Part shown: positions 7,370-14,280 of the stretch, in pieces | Numbering within the stretch: the first letter of the stretch is position 1 | Layout of the letters: every line of letters begins with the position of its first letter | Origin: Candidatus Pacearchaeota archaeon | GTDB taxonomy: Archaea > Nanobdellota > Nanobdellia > Pacearchaeales > GW2011-AR1 | Direction of reading: 5' to 3' | Length of the DNA stretch: 21,285 nt | Assembly (NCBI GenBank): GCA_002688335.1 | Contig: NZCQ01000026.1 | Span: 1 to 21,285, forward strand | Made by a program: the position numbers and the translations under genes | Notes under the pieces: generated by a model | Databases searched by the model: none | What the model saw: the letters and a program-made list of their open reading frames with translations, nothing else | Told to the model about the DNA's origin: nothing

Positions 7370-7729
7370 TTAAAAATCCTTAACTAAGGCTAATTGATTT
7401 CCCTCAGAATCTTTAAAGAAAGCATTTCTACCCCAAGGAAACTCCGTTATTTGATTTTCATCTACACTCACAAAACTAGGCATATCTCTGTTAGAAAAGA
7501 AAATTATCCCTTTCCCTTTTAATTTCTTTACTTCACTATCTAAGTCATCAACATAGAACTCTAAGCCAGAAGTAATTCCAGCATGAAGATATAAATGTAT
7601 CTCTGCATCTCCAATCATAATAGCAGCCCAATCTTTCTCTTGTCTACGACAAGGCAAACCCAATTTATCTCTATAAAACTCAATAGCTCTTTTAAGTTCC
7701 TTAACTTTAACATCAATAATAACTTTCAT
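7370..7729 (-). CDS. Glyoxalase/bleomycin-resistance (VOC) family protein
   Basis: A 119-residue VOC-fold protein: the AIEFYRDKLGLP motif near the N-terminus, a central YVDDLDSEVKKLK helix, and the typical final strand FFKDSEGNQLALV. VOC proteins pair beta-alpha-beta-beta-beta units into a metal-binding or ligand-binding cavity. The usual first metal ligand (His/Gln on strand 1) is not evident, so it may bind a ligand rather than act as a glyoxalase. Its ATG overlaps the TGA of gatE (ATGA), so it is translated from the same mRNA. Substrate unknown. Confidence 0.8.
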   Translation of the reverse strand: MKVIIDVKVKELKRAIEFYRDKLGLPCRRQEKDWAAIMIGDAEIHLYLHAGITSGLEFYVDDLDSEVKKLKGKGIIFFSNRDMPSFVSVDENQITEFPWGRNAFFKDSEGNQLALVKDF

Positions 7730-9243
7730 CTCAACAACTTCCCAAGAATCTCATTAACCTCTTTTCCACTAACCTTGCCCTTAAACTCTTTCATAATCAA
7801 TCCCATATATCCTCCAATACTTAATCCAGGTTTCTTCTTAACTATCTCAGCAATTTTCCCCTCAACATCACTTAAATCAATCCTCTCCAATTCAACAGCC
7901 CCTTCCAAACTTCTTCCCTTAACAACCTCTCCCATAACATGCTTAACATCAGATTTCTCAATCTTTCCCTCCTTAACAAAATTAACAATCTCTTCAAGAA
8001 CATCCAAACTCAAAAAGCTATAGATTTCTTCCAAAGATTTATCTTCCTTAGAACTCAACTCCTTAGGAATACCTATCAAAACCCTAAAAATAAATCTTGG
8101 TTCATTAAATATTTTCAACAAACCACTAAACTCCTCCAACTTAGAAGACTTAAGCAAAACACCAATCTCCTCATCAATCAACCCCTTCTTCTCTAATTCT
8201 TTTTTAATCTCACTCCTCAATTTAGGTAATGTTCTCTTAGCCTCATCAACTAATTTCTTATTAATCCTAAGCAAAGGCAAATCTGTTTCAGGATACATCC
8301 TAGCAGCACCCGGCATTGGTCTCAGAAACTCACTATCTCCAGAAGCCAAAGCATTTCTAACCTCGCTATTCAAATTCTTTCCACCCTTAACATTTTTCTC
8401 TTGTCTCTTAACTTCATTTTCAATTGTTAGGATAAGCATCTTAACATCTTGAAAACCCTTAATCTCTATCCTTGGATGTCCTTTAATACTCACATTAACA
8501 TCTTGCCTTATCGTCCCAATACCTCGTTTAACCTTGCAACTCCTCAAGATATCTCCTAAATGCAAGGCCACTTCCTTAGCTTGCTCAGCACTCTTAATAT
8601 CTGCAGAAGTTCCAATCTCTATCATGGGGATTCCCAATCTATCTAATCTATAAGTCTTAGTCTCAACTCCGTTATTCTGCGAACCTAACTTCTCTTTAGA
8701 AGGGGTGGAGAGGGATAAGTGAGAAGAAGAATCTAAAGAAACAATCCTAGCAGAATCCTCCTCCAAACTAACATTATCAATTCCAACCCTTCCACTCTCA
8801 GTCTCAACATAACCATTCCTAGCAATCAAAACAGTCCTTTGAAAACCAGAAGTATTAGATCCATCAACAACAGTCTTCCTCATAATTTGAGCTATAGGGA
8901 TAATCTCACAATTCAATAAAAGAGCAACATGTAATCCAATCATCAATGCCTCATCATTAATCAAATAGGGAGGTTCTTCATCTAGTTCAACTAAGCAAGT
9001 TGTATCATAACCCTGATAAACAAACTCTCTATCTTGTTCAATTTCATGCTTAGCAGCAACATCCACTTCCCCACTCTCCCCAGCCACCGCATGCAACTTT
9101 CTCTTAACAATAATCTCTGGATCATCCTTCCTCAAAACAGAAGGACAATTACAAAACAACTTATGAGTATCTAGTTGCTGGTGAATCTCGAGTCCCGCTC
9201 GAAGCTTTCTTCCTATCTCAAGTCCTGCCTTAATCTCTTTCAT
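7726..9243 (-). CDS. gatE: Glu-tRNA(Gln) amidotransferase subunit E, short form without GAD domain
   Basis: The kinase/transamidase subunit of archaeal GatDE: it activates Glu on tRNA(Gln) and amidates it with ammonia from GatD. GLEIHQQLDT, FCNCPS, YDTTCLVELDEEPP and RKTVVDGSNTSGFQRT are GatE (not GatB) signatures; a YqeY-like tail closes the protein. It has 505 residues, whereas GatE is usually about 620. The AspRS-like GAD insertion is missing, the chain running from IENEVKRQEK to FLRPMPGAARMYPETD. Relative to the Methanothermobacter protein (from memory) it also has about 20 extra residues before TYRLDRLG (encoded near 8655-8745), and AGLEI occurs twice at the N-terminus. A TATA-like box at about 9263-9275 fits a leaderless start. 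gatD is elsewhere, at 12785-14074. Confidence 0.92.
   Translation of the reverse strand: MKEIKAGLEIGRKLRAGLEIHQQLDTHKLFCNCPSVLRKDDPEIIVKRKLHAVAGESGEVDVAAKHEIEQDREFVYQGYDTTCLVELDEEPPYLINDEALMIGLHVALLLNCEIIPIAQIMRKTVVDGSNTSGFQRTVLIARNGYVETESGRVGIDNVSLEEDSARIVSLDSSSHLSLSTPSKEKLGSQNNGVETKTYRLDRLGIPMIEIGTSADIKSAEQAKEVALHLGDILRSCKVKRGIGTIRQDVNVSIKGHPRIEIKGFQDVKMLILTIENEVKRQEKNVKGGKNLNSEVRNALASGDSEFLRPMPGAARMYPETDLPLLRINKKLVDEAKRTLPKLRSEIKKELEKKGLIDEEIGVLLKSSKLEEFSGLLKIFNEPRFIFRVLIGIPKELSSKEDKSLEEIYSFLSLDVLEEIVNFVKEGKIEKSDVKHVMGEVVKGRSLEGAVELERIDLSDVEGKIAEIVKKKPGLSIGGYMGLIMKEFKGKVSGKEVNEILGKLLR
8693..8739 (+). repeat. G-loop hairpin within an extra segment of gatE
   Basis: TCTTTAGA (8693-8700) and TCTAAAGA (8732-8739) are complementary and enclose a purine-rich loop starting AGGGGTGGAGAGGG on the plus strand. 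The segment coincides with extra residues in GatE. It resembles, only loosely, the G-rich hairpins at 9818 and 21108. Confidence 0.35.
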
Positions 9244-9273
9244 AAAATAATGATGAAGAAAGGGTTAATAAAA

Positions 9274-9684
9274 TTACTGAATATCAAGTTGATCCCAATC
9301 TCCAGTAATATCATAACAAGGATCTGTTACCTGATATGTTTCTCCAACAAAATACAAATCGATCCATCTACGCTTCTCTTCATCTTCAGGACAAAGAATT
9401 GGATTTAAAACCTTTAACTTATACTCAAGCATATTGTGTCTAAATGCTTCTGGATTAACCAACTTCAGATCTAAGTCACTAGTATCATCCATCCAATTAT
9501 CCTCGCTAGCATGAGATCCTATCAACCAAACACTTTTTATAGCTTTCATTTCGTCTTCATTGATTCCTCTATTCCCACAAAAAGATTTAAGATTCTCAAA
9601 ATAAACATTCTTGGCAATTCTCATCTTATCCAACAATTCAACAGTTGGAATTCCTTCATCACTCAAATATCTAGGATTTGGCAT
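9274..9684 (-). CDS. Stand-alone nucleotidyltransferase-fold protein
   Basis: A 136-residue protein with a polymerase beta-type nucleotidyltransferase signature: LIGSHAS (G56-S57) followed by SDLDLKL (D70/D72) and a third acidic residue in RWIDLYFVG (D109). The spacing from GS to DxD is slightly longer than usual. It is complete but has no HEPN partner beside it; the next gene downstream, 30 bp away, is gatE, with which it may share a transcript. A TATA-like box around 9700-9711 lies about 25 bp before the ATG. Possible roles are adenylylation of a protein or RNA, or an orphan antitoxin; the sequence does not decide. Confidence 0.7.
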   Translation of the reverse strand: MPNPRYLSDEGIPTVELLDKMRIAKNVYFENLKSFCGNRGINEDEMKAIKSVWLIGSHASEDNWMDDTSDLDLKLVNPEAFRHNMLEYKLKVLNPILCPEDEEKRRWIDLYFVGETYQVTDPCYDITGDWDQLDIQ

Positions 9685-9776
9685 AGATCAATATAACACA
9701 GAGGTTTTTAAAGTTATCTAGTCTATAACTACTAACTAGTTACAACTAAAAAACAGCAAAACATCCTAAGAAAACC

Positions 9777-9786
9777 TATATAAACT
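9777..9786 (+). promoter_or_regulatory. Probable TATA box for the DUF1003 gene
   Basis: CTATATAAAC. A start of transcription about 25 bp downstream (near 9808) would give a leader of about 75 bases that contains the whole G-quadruplex hairpin at 9818-9876. A second AT-rich box (about 9873-9882) is too close to the ATG to serve the full gene. Confidence 0.4.
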
Positions 9787-9817
9787 ATCCCAACCATATA
9801 ACAAAAAAGAGACAATC

Positions 9818-9876
9818 TAATTTTTACAACTCCCACGGGAGGGTGGGCGGGTTGCTAGATTTGGTTGTAAAAATTA
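9818..9876 (+). repeat. Hairpin with a G-quadruplex motif in the loop, copy A
   Basis: A perfect 13-bp stem (TAATTTTTACAAC at 9818-9830, GTTGTAAAAATTA at 9864-9876) encloses a 33-base loop. The loop holds GGGAGGGTGGGCGGG (9837-9851): four G-triplets separated by single bases, an ideal parallel G-quadruplex motif. In this AT-rich sequence it stands out sharply. Seventeen bases of the core recur with one change at 21127-21143, where the stem has a different sequence. The hairpin ends 7 bp before the DUF1003 start codon and probably lies in its 5' leader. Confidence 0.8.
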
Positions 9877-9883
9877 TATAAAA

Positions 9884-10363
9884 ATGAAAAAACAATCCTT
9901 ACAAAAAAAACTTAGTCCACTCCAATTAGAAGAAAGAGAAAAAGAGATTAAAAGAATCACGGACAAATTAACGAGAAAAATAAAACTTCCTTTTACAGAC
10001 AAAAGAAAGCTCACCCTAGGACAGTTAACTGCCGACTGGTTAACTAAATGGGCGGGTTCATGGACATTCATTCTAAGTTTCATAGTATTCCTAATGTTAT
10101 GGATGGCCCTTAACACTTACTTCTGGTTCAGATATCTAAATGGAGATCCATTCGATCCATTTCCATTCATATTATTAAACTTAATCCTATCATGCCTAGC
10201 AGCACTACAAGCTCCAATAATCCTAATGTCACAAAACAGATCAGCCCAAAGAGATAGATCAAGATTCGAATATGATTACAAGGTTAACAGAAAGGCAGAA
10301 AAAGAAATCAGAGAAATAAAAAGTCAACTAGACAAGATAGACAGAAAGATGAATAAGAAGTAA
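9884..10363 (+). CDS. DUF1003 membrane protein
   Basis: A 159-residue protein of the DUF1003 family, recognised by DPFPFILLNLILSCLAALQAP followed by ILMSQNRSAQRDR and a D-Y-x-VN segment. A basic N-terminal region (1-50) precedes TM1 (about 57-80) and TM2 (about 93-115), then a charged coiled-coil-like C-terminus (about 125-159). The family is widespread and uncharacterised at the biochemical level. No Shine-Dalgarno is seen; the start follows 7 bp after the G-quadruplex hairpin, so translation could depend on that structure if it is transcribed. Confidence 0.85.
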   Translation: MKKQSLQKKLSPLQLEEREKEIKRITDKLTRKIKLPFTDKRKLTLGQLTADWLTKWAGSWTFILSFIVFLMLWMALNTYFWFRYLNGDPFDPFPFILLNLILSCLAALQAPIILMSQNRSAQRDRSRFEYDYKVNRKAEKEIREIKSQLDKIDRKMNKK

Positions 10364-10370
10364 GAGGATT

Positions 10371-10397
10371 TATATATACATTATGCATACATAAGAT
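10371..10397 (+). promoter_or_regulatory. RelBE-type promoter with small palindrome
   Basis: TTTATATATAC (TATA box) lies about 25 bp before the ATG at 10398. ATTATGCATACAT, with the palindrome ATGCAT, sits between TATA box and start, a fitting place for autorepression by the antitoxin. Confidence 0.5.
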
Positions 10398-10619
10398 ATG
10401 CAAGAACAAACATCAATAAGAATAAGCATCGATTTACTAAACACCTTGAGAAATTTTAAGGAGGAAGGAGAAAGTTATGAAGACGTCATCTGGGATTTTA
10501 TCGAGCCCCACTTAGAAATATCTGAACAAACAAAAAGGAACATAGAGGTCTCAAAAAAAGAATATAAAAAAGGGAATCTTTTTACACTTGAAGAGGTAAA
10601 AAAAGAATTAGGGTTCTAA
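10398..10619 (+). CDS. RelB-like antitoxin with ribbon-helix-helix-like N-terminus
   Basis: A 73-residue protein. The start, TSIRISIDLLNTLRNFKEEG followed by ESYEDVIWDFIE, is the pattern of archaeal ribbon-helix-helix antitoxins. The acidic/basic C-terminal part (KKEYKKGNLFTLEEVKKELGF) resembles the toxin-wrapping tails of RelB proteins. It probably represses its own promoter and blocks the RelE-type toxin encoded 2 bp downstream. Leaderless mRNA inferred. Confidence 0.75.
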   Translation: MQEQTSIRISIDLLNTLRNFKEEGESYEDVIWDFIEPHLEISEQTKRNIEVSKKEYKKGNLFTLEEVKKELGF

Positions 10620-10621
10620 AA

Positions 10622-10873
10622 ATGCGAATTGTCTTTTCCAATAATTCCAAAAAGCAATTAAGAAAATTAAATGTAAGAATTCAACAAAAGATTCTTTTCA
10701 TATTAGAAAAATTAAAGGATAATCAAAAGGTAGATATCATCAAACTAAAAAACAAAGAACAAGAATTCAGAATCAGAATTGGAAATTACAGAGTACAATT
10801 ACAAAAAATAGATAACGATTTTTTAATAACCCATATTGGTAAAAGAGAAAACTTTTATTTAATGTTAATCTGA
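10622..10873 (+). CDS. RelE/ParE-family toxin
   Basis: An 83-residue basic protein: FSNNSKKQLRKLNVRIQQKI at the start and EFRIRIGNYRVQLQKID in the centre are the RelE-fold helix and strand signatures. RelE proteins cut mRNA in the ribosomal A site; related ParE proteins act on gyrase. The basic residues and HIGKRENFY ending favour the RelE-like RNase side. It follows the antitoxin by 2 bp and ends 6 bp before the stop of the convergent epimerase gene. Confidence 0.82.
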   Translation: MRIVFSNNSKKQLRKLNVRIQQKILFILEKLKDNQKVDIIKLKNKEQEFRIRIGNYRVQLQKIDNDFLITHIGKRENFYLMLI

Positions 10874-10879
10874 CAAATA

Positions 10880-11806
10880 TCACTTCCTATGATCTCGCAC
10901 CCAATCCCAAGTCTCCCTTATTCCATCCCTAATATGAGTGATAGGGTTCCAACCCAATTCATCCTTAGCCAATGAGATATCTAAAACAATATCCTGAACC
11001 TCTCCTTTAATATCATCAACATGCTCAGGTTCAATATCAGAACCGCTAACCTCTTTCATAATTCTCACCATCTCAGAAACACTAACTTCCTTACCGTTCG
11101 CCAGATGAAACAACTTATTTTCTGTTTCACCAATCTTATCAATACTCTTTATAATAAAATCAACTAAGTCCTTAACATAAATAAAATCCCTAGTCTTACT
11201 CCCGTCCCCAAAAATCATCGGAACCTCATTCTTCAGAAATTTATCCAAGAATATTGGAACAAGCCTCTTTGTCAACGGACTATCCCTAGGACCATAAACA
11301 TTTCCAAAACAAAATATCAGATAATCAATCCCATACAACTCACCATACAACCAAACATAATGTTCAGCAGTATGCTTACTTATTCCATAAGGGCTTGTCG
11401 GATTAATGGGATGTTTCTCATCAACTGGAAGATATTCAGGATCTCCAACCCTCGCCCCACCAGTGGAAGTATAAACTAATTTATCAACATTATTCTTCCT
11501 CATACATTCCAAAACACTAATCGTTCCAAGAATATTCAAACGAGCATCATACATTGGATCTTCAATAGATTTTCTCAACATAGTATTAGCAGCCATATGT
11601 ACAACAAGCTCAAATCCCTCTTCTTCAAAAATATCATTCAGTTTCTCATTATCGCAAACATCACATTCAATAAATCTAATTCTATCCTTGTTATCCCAAT
11701 CATAATCCCTAACATCAATAACAACAACCTCATAACCATTATCAACAAGCCTATCAGCAACATGACTCCCAATAAACCCACTACCTCCAGTAACTAGAAC
11801 TTTCAT
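10880..11806 (-). CDS. NAD-dependent sugar-nucleotide epimerase/dehydratase (extended SDR)
   Basis: A 308-residue extended short-chain dehydrogenase: the NAD-binding GGSGFIGSH (7-15) with acidic D31 after strand 2, the YTSTGG catalytic Ser/Thr segment near 112-117, and the YxxxK pair Y140/K144 in SPYGISKHTAEHY. The DFIYVKDLVDF segment and C-terminal region fit UDP-glucose 4-epimerase-like enzymes that make sugars for surface glycans. GalE, dTDP-glucose dehydratase and UDP-glucuronate epimerase are not distinguishable here. Its start overlaps the NYN gene stop by 4 bases (ATGA). Confidence 0.85.
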   Translation of the reverse strand: MKVLVTGGSGFIGSHVADRLVDNGYEVVVIDVRDYDWDNKDRIRFIECDVCDNEKLNDIFEEEGFELVVHMAANTMLRKSIEDPMYDARLNILGTISVLECMRKNNVDKLVYTSTGGARVGDPEYLPVDEKHPINPTSPYGISKHTAEHYVWLYGELYGIDYLIFCFGNVYGPRDSPLTKRLVPIFLDKFLKNEVPMIFGDGSKTRDFIYVKDLVDFIIKSIDKIGETENKLFHLANGKEVSVSEMVRIMKEVSGSDIEPEHVDDIKGEVQDIVLDISLAKDELGWNPITHIRDGIRETWDWVRDHRK

Positions 11807-12408
11807 CTTACAATTTTCTCCTTCTTAACTTCTAAATCAACATCTGCAAAATCCTCTTCCTTCAATTTAACCCACCTATCACAAGATTTTAACAATTCAT
11901 TATATCTTGAAAAAGGAGAATTTCTCCTCCTATCAAAGTAGGTATAAAGAATCACGTTAATTCCTTTATCCTGAATATTTCTTATTAATGGAACAAAATC
12001 AGAATCACAAGCTATTAGAATTATCTCTTTTATACTAGGATATTTATTTGGTATTTCCATAAGATCAATAGAAATTAAAATATCAACTCCTTTCTGATTA
12101 TAAATAAATTCTCCATCAATTTTCAATCTTTGACATCGTCCCTCTCTTACTGTGATCCATTTCTTATATTTAAGAAATTTAAAAAAGTAGTTATAATTCT
12201 TAATCAAGATTCTTTCTTTCTCTGTTGATACTTCACTTTGATAAGGTGGTGCGGTATAAAAAAACAAACGTTTCAAATCAAGATCCTCCCTTTTACAAAT
12301 ATTTCTGAAGGTTTGCAAAAATCTTTTCTTTTTTCCAGTCTTTATTTCGACCTCTTTTTTAACTAATTTAAAAAATCCATTATCCACGAACATAAGAGTA
12401 TATCTCAT
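11803..12408 (-). CDS. NYN-domain (PIN-like) putative ribonuclease
   Basis: A 201-residue protein of the NYN/LabA (DUF88) group: D9 in MFVDNGFF, D109 in KGVDILISIDL, and D135/D137 in LIACDSDFVPLI form the expected acidic metal site of a PIN-like nuclease. GVD and the C-D-S-D-F-VP motif are diagnostic. A strong Shine-Dalgarno (GGAGGAGG, about 8 bases before the ATG) marks the start, unusual in this mostly leaderless region. It is translationally coupled to the epimerase, although a functional link between the two is not evident. RNA target unknown. Confidence 0.82.
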   Translation of the reverse strand: MRYTLMFVDNGFFKLVKKEVEIKTGKKKRFLQTFRNICKREDLDLKRLFFYTAPPYQSEVSTEKERILIKNYNYFFKFLKYKKWITVREGRCQRLKIDGEFIYNQKGVDILISIDLMEIPNKYPSIKEIILIACDSDFVPLIRNIQDKGINVILYTYFDRRRNSPFSRYNELLKSCDRWVKLKEEDFADVDLEVKKEKIVR

Positions 12409-12534
12409 GACGATACCTCCTCCGAATCATCATTCAGAAAAAACACATCCGGCAATTTGCATAAACTACCGGGGAGCATAAACCCAACAAAACTATTGGT
12501 AATATTACTAGATACGAGGCATTTATAAATCTTT
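12409..12534 (-). promoter_or_regulatory. Promoter and ~90-base leader of the NYN-epimerase operon
   Basis: The minus strand has a TATA-like box (GATTTATAAATGCC, about 12523-12534) some 120 bp before the ATG, then a leader of roughly 90 bases ending in GGAGGAGGTATCGTC. Within it CCGG elements at about 12449 and 12468 could pair weakly. A leader of this length with a strong ribosome site contrasts with the leaderless neighbours and might carry regulation; no known riboswitch was recognised. Confidence 0.4.
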
Positions 12535-12597
12535 TTATAATCCATAATAATGTTTATCGAAAAATGTTTAAATATTTATTGTCATTACAAATCATAT

Positions 12598-12774
12598 ATG
12601 AAACTTATAAAAATAGAAAAAGGCCTAGAGATCTCTGAAGGATCAACAACATTTATATTTACTGTAGAAAACAATGATGGAACAATCTCGAAAGGAAGCT
12701 TCACAGGATCAGAAGAAACTCTGATTGAATTATTCAAAACATTAGGCTCTGAGAACTTAAATACAAAGTACTAA
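12598..12774 (+). CDS. Small hypothetical protein
   Basis: A 58-residue protein starting MKLIKIEKGLEISEG, read as a small beta-rich fold (two strand pairs, then a short helix at ETLIELFKTLG). I start it at the ATG at 12598 because the AT box TTTAAATATTT (12568-12578) is about 25 bp upstream; the frame extends to an ATG at 12550, but that would place the TATA box inside the gene. It converges on gatD, 10 bp apart. No family recognised. Confidence 0.55.
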   Translation: MKLIKIEKGLEISEGSTTFIFTVENNDGTISKGSFTGSEETLIELFKTLGSENLNTKY

Positions 12775-12784
12775 TCCTTCTAAA

Positions 12785-14074
12785 TCACCACTCATCCAAA
12801 CCCAATCTTTTATTAAACTCGCCATTAACATTTTCTAACATCTTATTTTTAGTACTCACCGATCCTCTCCATTCCTTCTTACCCAATACCCATCCAAGCT
12901 TAACAAAAGCAGTCTCACTCAACATATCTCCCAAAAAAACAACCCCAATATCTTGAAGTTTTCTCCCAGGACTATAAACAAAAGGATCTAACCTCCCATA
13001 AATAGTCTGTGCAGCCGCATAAACAAACATCCCCTTCCCAATTACCTCTTTCAACTTAGGAATCCAATTATTCTTCCCCTCACTAATAACGTGTCCCAGA
13101 CCACTCATCTCAATAATAATTCCTTTATACCCTTTCTTCCTATAATAATCCAAAATCTCTGGATTCTGTCCAGGATAAAATTTTAATAAAACAACTCTGT
13201 CATCAAAAAAAGCATTAACCTCTACTTTATTTTTGTTTCTCTTATTAAAATCCCTGAACGTTTCCACCTTACCCTCAGCATTTACCTTCCCAAAAGGCTT
13301 ACAATTAATGGGCCTAAAAGTATCCCTCCTAGAAGTATGCATCTTCCTTACCTTATTACCTTGAAGCATATAACAATAATCGTCATCGCTATTAGCATGT
13401 CCAACCAATATCACTTCAGCAATATCACTCAGGGCCGCATGAGCACTACACACCAAGTTTAATCTACTATCACTACTCCCCCTATCTGAACTTCTCTGAG
13501 AATAAGTAAGCACAACAGGTTTATTCAATTTTCCCAACATAAAGCCCAAAGCACTAGCAGTATAATGCAAAAAATCAGTTCCATGACTAACAATCACTCC
13601 TTTAACCTGGTCATCATTCAAACTCTTTCCAATTAATTTAGCAAGTCTAATCCAATCCTTATTACTCATATCTTCACTGGCCTTCATAAAGGGGCTCTTA
13701 ATTCTTACATCACACATCTCAAAAATCTCAGGATAAACCTTAAATAATTCCCTTCCATCAATTAACCAAGTATTCCCTCCAGTCTTCGGATCTAACTTAC
13801 TACTTATAGTTCCTCCAGTAAGATAAAAATCGACAATCGGCTTCTTCCCACTTAACTTCAATTTTCCATCATCAGCAGTAGTGGGTGGGGGGGTTGAAAC
13901 CACCTTTAATTCAGAAATATCTTCCTTCTTAAACCCAATATTATAACCATTATCCAGCTTCAACAACAAAACTCCTCGATCATAACTCTCCAATAACCTC
14001 CCATTTTCCTTCTTCCCATTAACAACTATCTCAACAATATCTCCGACTTCCGGCTTCTTATAAGGTTTTTTCAT
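12785..14074 (-). CDS. gatD: Glu-tRNA(Gln) amidotransferase subunit D
   Basis: The asparaginase-like ammonia-producing subunit of GatDE. An N-terminal beta domain (about 1-50, GDIVEIVVNGKKENG to YNIGFKKEDI) is followed by a Pro/Thr linker and the asparaginase-type domain with TGGTISSK, SHGTDFLHYTASAL, QRSSDRGSSDSRLN and HTSRRDTFR, all typical of GatD rather than free asparaginase. The Thr of TGGT and the Thr-Asp of HGTD are the catalytic centre. I start it at the ATG at 14074 (429 residues); the longer frame would start at TTG 14089. A TATA box (about 14094-14106) lies about 25 bp before this ATG. Its partner gatE is 3.5 kb away on the same strand. Confidence 0.94.
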   Translation of the reverse strand: MKKPYKKPEVGDIVEIVVNGKKENGRLLESYDRGVLLLKLDNGYNIGFKKEDISELKVVSTPPPTTADDGKLKLSGKKPIVDFYLTGGTISSKLDPKTGGNTWLIDGRELFKVYPEIFEMCDVRIKSPFMKASEDMSNKDWIRLAKLIGKSLNDDQVKGVIVSHGTDFLHYTASALGFMLGKLNKPVVLTYSQRSSDRGSSDSRLNLVCSAHAALSDIAEVILVGHANSDDDYCYMLQGNKVRKMHTSRRDTFRPINCKPFGKVNAEGKVETFRDFNKRNKNKVEVNAFFDDRVVLLKFYPGQNPEILDYYRKKGYKGIIIEMSGLGHVISEGKNNWIPKLKEVIGKGMFVYAAAQTIYGRLDPFVYSPGRKLQDIGVVFLGDMLSETAFVKLGWVLGKKEWRGSVSTKNKMLENVNGEFNKRLGLDEW

Positions 14075-14164
14075 AAAACCAACAATCAAACACTCTATAA
14101 AAACTTTTCAGAATCATCACCATTCCATAAACCGTTTATATCTCCAGAAAACATATTCCTCACC

Positions 14165-14280
14165 TCTTAAATATTTAAAAACAAAAATATGCTTCTATGC
14201 AAATGAAAGGAGGAAACAATCGCGGAGCGGCAAACCTAAGAAAGGTGACTTGTTAGGAAAACCTAGGTTTTCATACGAAG
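14165..14280 (+). promoter_or_regulatory. Promoter and structured leader of the MTAP-APRT gene, with upstream reading frame
   Basis: A TATA-like box (CTTAAATATTTAAAAAC, about 14165-14181) predicts transcription from near 14197-14203, leaving a leader of about 80 bases. It has a perfect 16-bp palindrome GAAAACCTAGGTTTTC (14257-14272) ending 8 bp before the ATG, and a 5-bp CCTAA/TTAGG pair upstream. GGAGG lies at 14209-14213, about 70 bases before the start codon and not usable for it. A 19-codon frame from ATG 14197 ends in TAG at 14254 and is in the same frame as the main gene. Confidence 0.45.

Noticed and set aside
7726..9243. Calling the 505-residue amidotransferase GatB because of its length
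   Set aside because: GLEIHQQLDT, FCNCPS and the Cys/Glu segment are GatE motifs; a GatB would read GLEIHVQL. The short length comes from absence of the GAD domain.
9249..9300. C/D box guide RNA: ATGATGA followed by CTGA about 20 bases later
   Set aside because: It overlaps the end of the nucleotidyltransferase gene and the gatE leader on the other strand, with no convincing second C'/D' pair or terminal stem.
13883..13893. GGGTGGGGGGG on the plus strand within gatD, as a further G-quadruplex element
   Set aside because: It encodes the Pro/Thr linker between the two GatD domains, a linker that other GatD proteins also have. Only three G-tracts are present and there is no surrounding stem.
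14197..14280. TAG at 14254 as a pyrrolysine or recoded codon giving a longer MTA phosphorylase
   Set aside because: MTA phosphorylases normally begin right at VKVGIIGGSG, there is no sign of pyrrolysine genes here, and a leader peptide is the simpler reading.
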